Shown: positions 15,768 to 24,271 of the stretch, piece by piece
How positions within the stretch are numbered: the stretch's first letter is position 1
How the letters are laid out: each line of letters begins with the position of its first letter
Assembly: GCA_010692635.1 (NCBI GenBank)
Contig: JAAHGL010000073.1
Coordinates: 1-32,863 of the forward strand
Direction of reading: 5' to 3'
Origin: Symploca sp. SIO2C1
GTDB taxonomy: Bacteria; Cyanobacteriota; Cyanobacteriia; Cyanobacteriales; Coleofasciculaceae
DNA length: 32,863 nucleotides
Notes under the pieces: model-generated
The model's input: the letters and a program-made list of their open reading frames with translations, nothing else
What the model was told of the DNA's origin: nothing
Database searches by the model: none
Position numbers and translations under genes: made by a program

Positions 15768-18071
15768 GTGAATGACAGCAATCTCCAGGCAACAACTGAA
15801 ACAGATGCCGGTTACGGACAACTATTTGCAGTCTTGTTGCGCCGACGCTTTTGGCTGTTGGGTGTATTCTGCCTGGTTTTGCCGATCGCCATCCTTAATG
15901 CTCTGAGTAAGCCAGCAATCTACCAAAGTTCTATGCAACTGTTAGTCGAGTCTAATTATCAAGAAAAACAAGGTGGAACACAAGCCGCCAAGGAATTTGC
16001 TGACCCTAGTGTTGAGGTTGACTATGCTACTCAGCTTAACTTGATGCGGAGTTCTCAGCTGATGCAACAAGTGGTGGATTTGCTGAGCTCTGAATACCCC
16101 GATATTACTGTAGATGAGATTAAGGGTTCCTTGAGTGTATATCAGTTGGGGGAGGGTGAGGTCGAGACTAAAATCATTGAATTAAGCTATACCGGCAAGG
16201 ATCCTCAGGAAACCCAAAAAGTACTCAAGGCAGTGCAAAGGGTTTACCAAGGTTACAACTTAGAGCAACAGAAACAACGCCTAACTGAGGGTCTTGGTTT
16301 TATTAATCAACAGTTGCCAGAAGCTCGCCAAAATCTTGTGCAAGCTGAAGGAGCTTTAGAAAAGTTCCGCAAAAACCAGAACTTGATTGATCCTACAGAA
16401 CAGGCAACAAAAGTCAGCGCAACTCTCCAATCTATTCAGGAGGAGCGACAGAAAATCCGGACAGAATATCAAGAGACTGAGGCTCGCTATCAGATTGTAC
16501 AAGAACAACTAGAGCTTTCTCCAGAAGAAGCGCTCATCTCCTCTCGTTTGACGCAGTCTAGCCGCTACCAAGCCTTGCTTGACGAACTTCAAAAGACCGA
16601 ACTGGCTTTAGTAGAGCAACGTTTGACTTTTACTGACGCCAGCCCTAGAGTGCAAAAGTTGCTCGAACAACGTCAGAGTCAGCTAGTTTTATTGCAGGAG
16701 GAAGCAGTAAGGCTTTTAGGGGGAGTTCCTACTCAATTGAATCTTATAGGAGAAGGACTCCAGAGCGAAGGACAGTTGGCTGAGATTGACCTGACATTGG
16801 CTCAGGAGCTGTTGGAAGCAAGAAAAACACTGGTGACTTTGCAGGCTCGTGATCAGAGTTTGGCAAAAACTGAGCAGCAGCTTCGTGTAGAACTAGATCG
16901 CTTCCCGATGCTAATAGCTGAGTATAATCGCTTACAACCAGAAGTAGCAATTAAACGCCAAACCCTTAAACAGCTTTTGGAGGCACGGCAGAAGTTAGGG
17001 ATAGAAATTGCCCGGGGAGGATTTAACTGGCAGGTAGTGGAGGCACCCCAACCGGGGTGGCAGATTGCTCCTAATCCTCAGCAGGATATCTTGTTGGGTG
17101 TAGTTGTAGGGTTCTTCCTAGGGGGGGTAGTAGCTTTTGCTCGGGAAGCAATGGATGGCGCTGTTCATACTGCTGATGATTTGAAAAAGCAGGTGGCTGT
17201 ACCTTTGTTGGGTATAGTTCCGAAACTGCCTTTAGCTTCAGCCTCCCGAGGGATCATTCAACTACCTTTTGGCAAGCGGCAATTTACAACATCTTCTCTG
17301 AAACAAACAGTTTATTGGTTACCATTTCGGGAATCACTAGACCTAATTTATAAGAATATCCAACTGCTCAATCCTGTTTCTGGTATTAGTTCTCTAGTGG
17401 TTACCTCAACCCTAGCAGGGGAGGGGAAGTCAACCTTGAGCATGGGTTTAGCCCTCAGTGCTGCTCGTTTACATCAAAGGGTACTGCTGATTGATGCTAA
17501 CTTCCGCAATCCTACATTGCACCTACAGCTTGATTTGCCTAATGAAGAAGGACTTTCTACTTTATTAACAGGTGAGACTACTGTACCCAGTCCCATTAGG
17601 ATCTCACCAGCAGGGTCAAATATCGATATTTTAACTGCCGGACCCACACCAATAGACCCGGTCATGTTGTTGAGTTCCCCAAGAATGAAGGAACTGATGG
17701 GAGAGTTTGAACGGACTTATGACTTAGTACTACTAGATACCTCTCCCATTCTCGGCAAAGTAGATGCGATCGAAGCGGCCTCCTGTTGTAGTGGGGTAGT
17801 GATGGTAGGACGTATCAACCTGATTAGTCAATCAGAACTAACGGAGGCGATGGCGATGTTGGGCAAGTTTAACGTCATTGGTATCATCGCCAACGAAGGA
17901 AGTAAGGCTAAGGATAGTTCCACAGCTTATGGAGAACTACATGGTAGTTCCTCTTTTGAACTTTATCAACCTCCGATTATTGATGTTCAGGAGTTTAACC
18001 ACAACGGTTCTTCCAGCATTATGGAGGAAAATTTAGCTCTTAATGCCAGTGAACAGGAAACAGATAAGTAG
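15768..18071 (+). CDS. Wzz-domain/BY-kinase polysaccharide co-polymerase
   Basis: 767 residues of the inner-membrane PCP-2a type. TM1 spans about 28-46, a long periplasmic coiled-coil part rich in Gln and Glu follows (about 150-420), and TM2 spans about 439-461. The cytoplasmic kinase domain has Walker A LAGEGKST (549-556), Walker A' LLIDANFRNP (D576) and Walker B LVLLDTSP (D657). These proteins control chain length and export by ATP-dependent tyrosine autophosphorylation. The tail after about residue 710 has only two tyrosines (AYGEL, LYQPP), instead of the usual tyrosine cluster, so phosphorylation may differ. GTG 15768 starts two bases after the previous stop, with no own ribosome-binding site: translational coupling. 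No outer-membrane OPX partner is seen in the window. Confidence 0.9.
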   Translation: MNDSNLQATTETDAGYGQLFAVLLRRRFWLLGVFCLVLPIAILNALSKPAIYQSSMQLLVESNYQEKQGGTQAAKEFADPSVEVDYATQLNLMRSSQLMQQVVDLLSSEYPDITVDEIKGSLSVYQLGEGEVETKIIELSYTGKDPQETQKVLKAVQRVYQGYNLEQQKQRLTEGLGFINQQLPEARQNLVQAEGALEKFRKNQNLIDPTEQATKVSATLQSIQEERQKIRTEYQETEARYQIVQEQLELSPEEALISSRLTQSSRYQALLDELQKTELALVEQRLTFTDASPRVQKLLEQRQSQLVLLQEEAVRLLGGVPTQLNLIGEGLQSEGQLAEIDLTLAQELLEARKTLVTLQARDQSLAKTEQQLRVELDRFPMLIAEYNRLQPEVAIKRQTLKQLLEARQKLGIEIARGGFNWQVVEAPQPGWQIAPNPQQDILLGVVVGFFLGGVVAFAREAMDGAVHTADDLKKQVAVPLLGIVPKLPLASASRGIIQLPFGKRQFTTSSLKQTVYWLPFRESLDLIYKNIQLLNPVSGISSLVVTSTLAGEGKSTLSMGLALSAARLHQRVLLIDANFRNPTLHLQLDLPNEEGLSTLLTGETTVPSPIRISPAGSNIDILTAGPTPIDPVMLLSSPRMKELMGEFERTYDLVLLDTSPILGKVDAIEAASCCSGVVMVGRINLISQSELTEAMAMLGKFNVIGIIANEGSKAKDSSTAYGELHGSSSFELYQPPIIDVQEFNHNGSSSIMEENLALNASEQETDK

Positions 18072-18095
18072 GTATTAGGTGTTAGGTGTTAGGGG
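18069..18095. repeat. short GGTGTTA heptamer array
   Basis: About three copies of the seven-base unit GGTATTA/GGTGTTA begin at the stop codon of the BY-kinase gene. It is the same unit as the longer array at 10800-10862. Confidence 0.7.
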
Positions 18096-18248
18096 TTTTG
18101 ATAGCAGTTCTATTTATAACTTACAGTACTGGAAAGCTACCACAACTAATTGTTTCAATTCTCAATTCTTAATTCTTCATTTTTCATTCTTTATTCTGGG
18201 TGTGTCTGCCAGCTCAATTAATATCTACCAAAATTACTCGGCAGACAA

Positions 18249-19082
18249 ATGCAAGATACTCCCATAACAATTTCCAAAATTCTACTGAAAACATCTAAAA
18301 TTTCCACTCTAGAGATAGGTTCTTCTGGTGAGCAGCCAGTTAATCCCTTAGCTCACTGCACCCTCAAGTGGCGATATAAACGCTTGTGGGTGGGCTACAC
18401 ACAGCAACCTCAAGAGCCATATTTGCCTTCCTTAGATAATCAGGAATGGTTGGTAGACTGTCTAAAGCACTCTCCGGTGCAAATAGTTTGCATCGAACCG
18501 AATGTGGGCGAGGGAAGGTTGAGACTTTGGGCTGATGCCTGTCAACAGGCTCACAAGTCAATCTTCCTCCGGATACCCTGCAATCGGGAATTACTCAGTA
18601 AGGAGCAATCTATCAGGTGGTGGCTTAAGCGGGTGATTGAGTGGAACATTGCTGCCTTGTTGTTGTTGGTTCTGAGTCCAGTTATCTTGGTAGCAATCTT
18701 GCTGATGGGTGTTTTTTCGACAGAGCCAATTTTTTCCCGGCAGTGGCGGGTGGGAGAACGAGGAAAGCTATTTCAGTTACTCGAGTTCCACAGGATGAAA
18801 GTACATGCTCAAACACAGGATTACCAGTTGATAGGTAATCAGAACGGGCATCACAAGACTGAACAGAAAGCCCACATTAAACCCTTGGGGGGCTGGCTGT
18901 CTAAATACGTCTTGGATAAGCTGCCACAGTTAGTTAATGTGCTGCGGGGCGAGATGAGTTTGGTGGGACCACGTCCCTGGAGCCTAGATGAAGCCGCTTT
19001 GCTCAGTCAATCGGAGCAGCGACAATTGAGGGTGCTGCCAGGAATGATTGGTGGAAGTAGTGCAAGAAGGCAGTCTCTATGA
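18249..19082 (+). CDS. hepC: HepC-like sugar transferase (phosphoglycosyl transferase), C-terminally truncated
   Basis: 277 residues. The N-terminal part (about 30-115; PYLPSLDNQEWLVDCLKHSP) resembles cyanobacterial HepC. A membrane helix at about 133-153 precedes the monotopic phosphoglycosyl-transferase core: PIFSRQWRVGERGKLF, then VLDKLPQLVNVLRGEMSLVGPRP (221-243). The family puts a sugar-1-phosphate on undecaprenyl phosphate to start a glycan. Several key positions deviate. The usual KFRTM reads EFHRM (179-183). The Asp-Glu dyad reads D223-K224. The protein stops 14 residues after PGMIG (264-268), where homologs usually continue with GxWQVxxRS and about 45 more residues. The end reads GGSSARRQSL, suggesting a frameshift. 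It may be a decaying gene or an altered enzyme. ATG 18249 has no clear ribosome-binding site. Confidence 0.75.
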   Translation: MQDTPITISKILLKTSKISTLEIGSSGEQPVNPLAHCTLKWRYKRLWVGYTQQPQEPYLPSLDNQEWLVDCLKHSPVQIVCIEPNVGEGRLRLWADACQQAHKSIFLRIPCNRELLSKEQSIRWWLKRVIEWNIAALLLLVLSPVILVAILLMGVFSTEPIFSRQWRVGERGKLFQLLEFHRMKVHAQTQDYQLIGNQNGHHKTEQKAHIKPLGGWLSKYVLDKLPQLVNVLRGEMSLVGPRPWSLDEAALLSQSEQRQLRVLPGMIGGSSARRQSL

Positions 19083-19435
19083 AAAAATTTTCCTGGGCAA
19101 GTCAAAATTATTGTATACAACTTAGGAAAAATCTAGATGTGGTATTGAATATCTATTTCTTTAGGCTTTGATCAAAAATGATACAACGTTCATGTCGTAC
19201 TATTTTGTATTTTTTACGTAATTCGTAGATTATTTTTTGATTTAATTATTAATATTGGTAGATTTTACGTTAAACCACTTGGCAATTAAAAAAATAATCG
19301 GTTAAGGTTGTGTTGGTCAAATAATCACTAACTCAAATTCATTAAAAAATAGATTGTTATACAGATTTGATAGTACAATCAAACATCAATTTTGAGGGTT
19401 CATATTTTAAATACCAATAAGCCACAAATAAGTTA
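19083..19435. other. 353-bp non-coding gap before the ABC exporter
   Basis: AT-rich, with no gene and no recognisable remnant of the missing sugar-transferase C-terminus in any frame I checked. GATTGT (19352-19357) and ACAATC (19375-19380) form a loose inverted repeat close to the exporter gene and may be a regulatory site. A local promoter for the exporter genes is possible but no good pair of boxes stands out. Confidence 0.5.
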
Positions 19436-20263
19436 ATGAAGACTAAAGAACTAATCCTTGAGTCAGGTCGCGCAGAGAGCCAGTATTGGAAAGACTTGTG
19501 GAACTACCGAGAGTTATTTTACTTCCTAGCATGGCGAGACATTCTGGTGCGTTACAAGCAAACTGTCATTGGTATGGCTTGGGCATTAATTCGACCATTT
19601 TTAACAATGATTGTCTTTACCGTGGTATTTGGCAATCTAGCTAAGCTTCCTTCAGAAGGAGGAGCACCTTACCCAATTCTCGTGTTTGCCGGGACACTTC
19701 CTTGGCAGTTCTTTGCCAATTCCCTTACCCAGTGCAGCAACAGTATGATTAATAACGCTAATTTGGTTTCTAAGGTTTATTTTCCTCGTTTGATTGTACC
19801 TAGTAGTGCAGTAATTGTTGGCTTTGTTGATTTTATGATTTCCGGCATGATTTTGCTGGGATTAATGGCTTGGTACAATTTCGTACCCAGTTGGCGGATT
19901 ATAACCTTACCCTTGTTTATTCTGATTGTTTTTGCTGCCTCAATGGGTGTTGGTTTGTGGTTATGTTCGCTAAATGTTAAGTTCCGAGATTTTCGCCATA
20001 TCGTGCCGTTTATTGTGCAGTTTGGTTTGTATATCTCACCAGTTGGTTTTAGTAGTAGTGTTGTACCAGAACAGTGGAGATTACTATATTCTCTCAATCC
20101 GATGGTAGGAGTAATCGATGGATTTCGTTGGGCAATAATAGGTGGAGAATCAAATATTTACTGGCCTGGTTTTGTTTTGTCTTTGACTTTGGTATCACTG
20201 TTATTATTGACCGGAATCCGGTACTTCCGAAATATGGAGCGCACTTTTGCTGATGTAATTTAG
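19436..20263 (+). CDS. wzm: ABC-2 polysaccharide exporter, permease subunit (Wzm type)
   Basis: 275 residues. A cytoplasmic amphipathic N-terminus ending in FLAWRDILVRYKQTVIG, characteristic of Wzm-type permeases, is followed by about six membrane helices (near 45-67, 79-97, 120-146, 155-178, 188-205 and 243-262). LVSKVYFPRLIVP (110-122) and SLNVKFRDFRHIVPF are conserved loops. With the ATPase encoded 71 bases downstream it should move a finished lipid-linked polysaccharide across the inner membrane. Family assignment is firm; the cargo is not known. The preceding sugar-transferase gene would normally initiate that cargo. Confidence 0.93.
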   Translation: MKTKELILESGRAESQYWKDLWNYRELFYFLAWRDILVRYKQTVIGMAWALIRPFLTMIVFTVVFGNLAKLPSEGGAPYPILVFAGTLPWQFFANSLTQCSNSMINNANLVSKVYFPRLIVPSSAVIVGFVDFMISGMILLGLMAWYNFVPSWRIITLPLFILIVFAASMGVGLWLCSLNVKFRDFRHIVPFIVQFGLYISPVGFSSSVVPEQWRLLYSLNPMVGVIDGFRWAIIGGESNIYWPGFVLSLTLVSLLLLTGIRYFRNMERTFADVI

Positions 20264-20334
20264 GTGGATTTACTTAAATTTATGATGATAGATAATGAAA
20301 ACTTGATCTTACTCATTAATCGTCAATTGTAATT

Positions 20335-21630
20335 ATGTCTGATAGTGTTATTCGGGTCGAACATCTCAGCAAGAAATACATTCTTGCTCATCAGCAGGAG
20401 AAAAAAGGTGGTTATAAGACCTTACGTGATGTCATCGCAGATGGAGCTAAATCTGTTAGCTCCAAATTACTGAAACCTGCTAAAGCCAATTTTCCCAACC
20501 CAACTCGTGAAGAATTTTGGGCATTGAATGATGTTTCTTTTGAAATTAAACAGGGAGACAGAGTTGGCATTATTGGTCGTAATGGAGCCGGAAAATCGAC
20601 CCTATTAAAGATTTTGAGTAGGATTACAGAGCCTAGTAATGGACGTATTTCGATCAAAGGCCGAGTGGCAAGTCTTTTGGAAGTGGGAACAGGCTTTCAT
20701 CCAGAGTTAACTGGAAGGGAGAATATTTATCTCAACGGTGCCATTTTAGGAATGAGCAAGGTTGAGATTAAAAGGAAGTTTGATGAAATTGTTGCCTTTG
20801 CCGAAGTCGAGAAGTTTTTGGATACGCCGGTTAAGCGCTATTCCTCAGGGATGTATGTCCGTCTTGCTTTTGGAGTGGCTGCTCACCTTGAGCCGGAAAT
20901 TTTAATTGTGGATGAAGTGCTAGCAGTAGGTGATGTAAATTTCCAAAAAAAATGTCTGGGAAAGATGCAGGATGTATCACAAAATCAAGGCAGAACAGTA
21001 TTATTTGTCAGTCATAATATGGATGCAATCCAACGGTTATGTTCCCAGTGTGTCATGCTTGAACGTGGACAGTTAATTACCCACAGTGATACTGCCAGTA
21101 CTATTCAAAAATATATATCTAGCTATTCCTATCAATCTTCACCTAATGAGTGGATTGATCTATCAAACGTGAGTCGAATGGGGACAGGAGATGCCCGATT
21201 TGCAGCCCTTCAATATAGTAGTCTGAATGAGACAGTTTATTGTAAACCATATCCTAATGGCCCCCTGGAATTTTCACTAACTATTGAATCAGATATATCT
21301 ATGAATGTCGGTAGTATTGCAGTTAGTATCTATAATCAAACTGGAACTATATTGGTTAACGCTGATACGATTTCTATAGGCCGTAATGTCGAACTAAAAA
21401 CTGGCAAAAATATAGTCACAATTAGAATTGAAAATCTGTATCTAAATCCTGATATTTATATGCTAGGTTTATGGCTTGATAAAACAGGCAATAGTCAATC
21501 TGGTAGTCAAGCATTAGATTATATTGAATCTGCTTGTGAAATCGAGGTAGTTAATTTTAGATCTGAAGAGTTTGGCATGCAAACACTTGGTTATGTAACC
21601 TGCAATTTTAATGTTTTGGAGGTAAACTAA
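20335..21630 (+). CDS. wzt: ABC-2 polysaccharide exporter, ATPase with Wzt C-terminal domain
   Basis: 431 residues. The nucleotide-binding domain (about 5-250) has Walker A GRNGAGKST (81-89), signature YSSGM (169-173), Walker B ILIVDE (189-194) and the switch His227. The insert around 25-60 before FWALNDVSFEI is usual for this subfamily. Residues about 270-431 form a beta-rich Wzt-C domain, which in other Wzt proteins binds the glycan's modified end and so selects the cargo. This fits a nearby methyltransferase domain (22613 gene), since O-antigen chains in Wzm/Wzt systems can be capped by methylation; that link is an inference. Confidence 0.93.
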   Translation: MSDSVIRVEHLSKKYILAHQQEKKGGYKTLRDVIADGAKSVSSKLLKPAKANFPNPTREEFWALNDVSFEIKQGDRVGIIGRNGAGKSTLLKILSRITEPSNGRISIKGRVASLLEVGTGFHPELTGRENIYLNGAILGMSKVEIKRKFDEIVAFAEVEKFLDTPVKRYSSGMYVRLAFGVAAHLEPEILIVDEVLAVGDVNFQKKCLGKMQDVSQNQGRTVLFVSHNMDAIQRLCSQCVMLERGQLITHSDTASTIQKYISSYSYQSSPNEWIDLSNVSRMGTGDARFAALQYSSLNETVYCKPYPNGPLEFSLTIESDISMNVGSIAVSIYNQTGTILVNADTISIGRNVELKTGKNIVTIRIENLYLNPDIYMLGLWLDKTGNSQSGSQALDYIESACEIEVVNFRSEEFGMQTLGYVTCNFNVLEVN

Positions 21631-21658
21631 TGCAACTTTCAAGTCAAGGTAAAATCAA

Positions 21659-22594
21659 ATGAGTAGTCAACCCCTAGTCTCTGTAATTACCATCTTCTTA
21701 AATGAAGAAAAATTCATTGAGGAAACTATTGAAAGTATATTTGCCCAGACCTATAACAACTGGGAACTGCTTCTGGTAGACGATGGCTCAACCGACAGTA
21801 GTACTCAAATTACCCAACGGTATGCTGAGCAATATCCTGGGAAAGTGCGTTATCTGGAACATGAGGATCACCAGAATCGGGGAATGAGTGCATCGCGCAA
21901 CCTAGGTATCCAAAATGCCAAAGGCGAGTACATTGCTTTCCTTGATGCTGATGATATCTATTTGCCAGAAAAACTGACGCAGCAGGTAGCTATTCTGGAA
22001 TCACAGCCTGAAGCTGGTATGGTCTATGGACCTACCAAATATTGGTATAGCTGGACAGAGAATCCTCAAGATATCCAACGGGACTTTATGGCAAAACTGG
22101 GTGTTCAGCCAAATACCTTGTTCAATCCACCCACTCTGCTTACTCTCTGTCTCAAGGATCCAGGAATTGTACCTTGTACTTGTGGATTGCTTGTTAAACG
22201 TAAAGTATGTCAGGAAATCGGTGGTTTTGATAAAACATTCAGAAGCTTGTACGAAGATCAAGTCTTTTTTGCCAAGATTTTTCTCAATGTTCCTGTTTTT
22301 GTTGAAGGAGGATCCTGGGACAAGTATCGGCAGCATTCGGATAGCTCATGGCATGTTGGGATGGATACAGGAAAAGAAGTTTCTGCACGGCTGTTTTTTT
22401 TGAACTGGCTGGAGAAGTATTTATCTGAGCAGTCTTTCAAAAACACTGAAGTCTGGCATGCTCTCCAAAAGGCGCTATTGCCTTATCGTCATCCACTCTT
22501 GTATAACCTTCAACAACGCATTGAAGAACTTGTAGGGCAGATAAAAAGGATTGTGAAATCAATGGGGCGGCGGCTATTACTCACTAATCGATAG
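21659..22594 (+). CDS. GT2-family glycosyltransferase
   Basis: 311 residues, GT-A fold. LVSVITIFLNEEKFIEETIESIFAQT opens the domain; D41-D42 (VDDGSTD) bind the nucleotide; D96-A-D98-D99 (LDADD) hold the metal; EDQVFF is the probable catalytic-base region. It transfers a sugar to a lipid-linked glycan in the cytoplasm. The N-terminal 240 residues are closely similar to the next gene, which carries an added methyltransferase, so the two look like a tandem duplication. The C-terminus ends in a short basic helix region. It follows the wzt gene by 28 bases and precedes the next gene by 18, so it is likely in one transcript. Confidence 0.92.
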   Translation: MSSQPLVSVITIFLNEEKFIEETIESIFAQTYNNWELLLVDDGSTDSSTQITQRYAEQYPGKVRYLEHEDHQNRGMSASRNLGIQNAKGEYIAFLDADDIYLPEKLTQQVAILESQPEAGMVYGPTKYWYSWTENPQDIQRDFMAKLGVQPNTLFNPPTLLTLCLKDPGIVPCTCGLLVKRKVCQEIGGFDKTFRSLYEDQVFFAKIFLNVPVFVEGGSWDKYRQHSDSSWHVGMDTGKEVSARLFFLNWLEKYLSEQSFKNTEVWHALQKALLPYRHPLLYNLQQRIEELVGQIKRIVKSMGRRLLLTNR

Positions 22595-22612
22595 TTTTTA
22601 AGTCTAAGCATA

Positions 22613-24271
22613 ATGAATAGTAAACCACTGGTCTCTGCAATTACAATCTTCCTGAATGCCGGTGAGGAGTTCTTTAAGGAAGCTATAGAGAGCATATTGG
22701 TTCAGACCTATGAACATTGGGAACTGTTGCTAGTAGATGATGGTTCAACAGACATCAGCACAACAATTGCCAAACGATATGCAGAAAAATACCCAGAAAA
22801 GGTACGCTATCTCGAACACGAGAACCACGAAAATCGAGGCATGAGTGCTTCGCGTAACCTGGGTATCCAAAATGCTAGGGGCGAATACATTGCCTTACTT
22901 GATGCCGATGATATTTGGTTGCCCCAAAAACTAGAGAAGCAAGTAGCAATCTTAGGAATACAGCCTGAAGCTGCCATGGTTTATAGCTCAACTTGGATGT
23001 GGTTTAGCTGGACAGGCAATCCGGAAGATGCTCAATATGATCGGGGACGAACACTTGGTGTTCAGCCCGATACTCTGGTGAAACCGCCAAAGCTGCTTAC
23101 TCTCTTCCTAGAAGACAAAGCCGAAACACCAGGCACCTGTAGTGTTCTGATGCGGCGGGAGCTTGTTAAAGATGTGGGTGGATTCGAGGAATCCTTCCGG
23201 GGTATGTTTGAGGATCAAGCTTTTTTTGCCAAAGTTTGCCTCAAAGCCCCTGTATACGTGGAGAGTGGGTCTTGGGATCGATATCGGCAACACAGTGATG
23301 GCTCTTGTTATGTAGCAGAGGCTAAAGGAGAATATCATCCCTTAAAGCCGAATCCTGCCAATCTAACTTTCTTGAACTGGTTACAGAAGTATTTATCAGA
23401 ACAAGGGGTTAAGGACACCAAGGTTTGGTCGGCTTTTCAACAGGCATTATGGCCTTATCAACATCCATTATTGTATCAATTATCAACACACTATAAGTAC
23501 AAAATGAAAATGCTCAAAAAGCTAGTAAAGTCCAGCGCACTGCAAATCTTACCTGCACCAATCCGGCATAAGGTACAAGCTCAATGGCGAGGATCTAAAT
23601 ACTGTCCACCAGTAGGGGAGGTGAATTTCGGTAACCTGCGGAGAGTAACCCCTCTCAGTCGTCAATTCGGCTTTGACCGAGGTCTTCCTGTTGATCGCTA
23701 CTACGTTGAGAACTTTCTTGCCTGCAACTCTGCTGATATTCAAGGGCGGGCACTGGAGATTGGGGATAACTCCTACACTAAGCAATTTGGGGGCGATCGC
23801 GTCAGCAAAAGCGATGTCCTCCACGTTGTTGAAGGCAACCCAGATGCAACGATTGTTGGTGACCTCAGTGATGCTGACCAAATTCCTTCAGATGCCTTTG
23901 ACTGTCTTGTTTTGACGCAGACGATTCACCTAATTTACGATGTGAAAGCTGCTCTTCAGACGATTTATCGTATCCTGAAGCCAGGTGGGGTTGCGCTGAT
24001 TACCTTTCCAGGAATCACCCAAATTAGCCACGATGAATGGAAGGATTATTGGTATTGGAGTTTTACCCAACTATCAGCACATCGGCTCTTTGAGGAAGTT
24101 TTCCCCAAGGAAAATATTAGGATCGAGACTTATGGAAATGTGCTGACAGCAAATTCTTTTTTACAGGGGTTAGCTGCTTGCGAGCTTCGCAAGGAGGAGT
24201 TAGAGTATCGCGACCCCAGTTATCAAGTCATCATCTCAGTCAGAGCGGTGAAACCGGAGATCAAGCCATGA
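22613..24271 (+). CDS. GT2 glycosyltransferase fused to a class I SAM-dependent methyltransferase
   Basis: 552 residues. Residues about 4-290 are a GT2 domain: D42-D43 (VDDGSTD), D97-A-D99-D100 (LDADD), FEDQAFFAKV. A basic linker (about 300-335) leads to a methyltransferase domain (about 340-545). Its SAM-binding motif I is ALEIGDNSYT (380-389), an unusual form with Asp-Asn after the Gly instead of the common GxG. FDCLVLTQTIHLI and YRILKPGGVALITFP (motifs II-III) follow. It could add a sugar and then methylate it or the chain end, which fits a cap in an ABC-exported glycan (inference). The stop overlaps the deacetylase start (ATGA, 24268-24271), so they are translationally coupled. Confidence 0.88.
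   Translation: MNSKPLVSAITIFLNAGEEFFKEAIESILVQTYEHWELLLVDDGSTDISTTIAKRYAEKYPEKVRYLEHENHENRGMSASRNLGIQNARGEYIALLDADDIWLPQKLEKQVAILGIQPEAAMVYSSTWMWFSWTGNPEDAQYDRGRTLGVQPDTLVKPPKLLTLFLEDKAETPGTCSVLMRRELVKDVGGFEESFRGMFEDQAFFAKVCLKAPVYVESGSWDRYRQHSDGSCYVAEAKGEYHPLKPNPANLTFLNWLQKYLSEQGVKDTKVWSAFQQALWPYQHPLLYQLSTHYKYKMKMLKKLVKSSALQILPAPIRHKVQAQWRGSKYCPPVGEVNFGNLRRVTPLSRQFGFDRGLPVDRYYVENFLACNSADIQGRALEIGDNSYTKQFGGDRVSKSDVLHVVEGNPDATIVGDLSDADQIPSDAFDCLVLTQTIHLIYDVKAALQTIYRILKPGGVALITFPGITQISHDEWKDYWYWSFTQLSAHRLFEEVFPKENIRIETYGNVLTANSFLQGLAACELRKEELEYRDPSYQVIISVRAVKPEIKP

Noticed and set aside
18079-18267. 62-residue ORF between the BY-kinase and the HepC-like gene
   Set aside because: It begins inside a heptamer repeat, overlaps the next gene and shows no domain; probably spurious.
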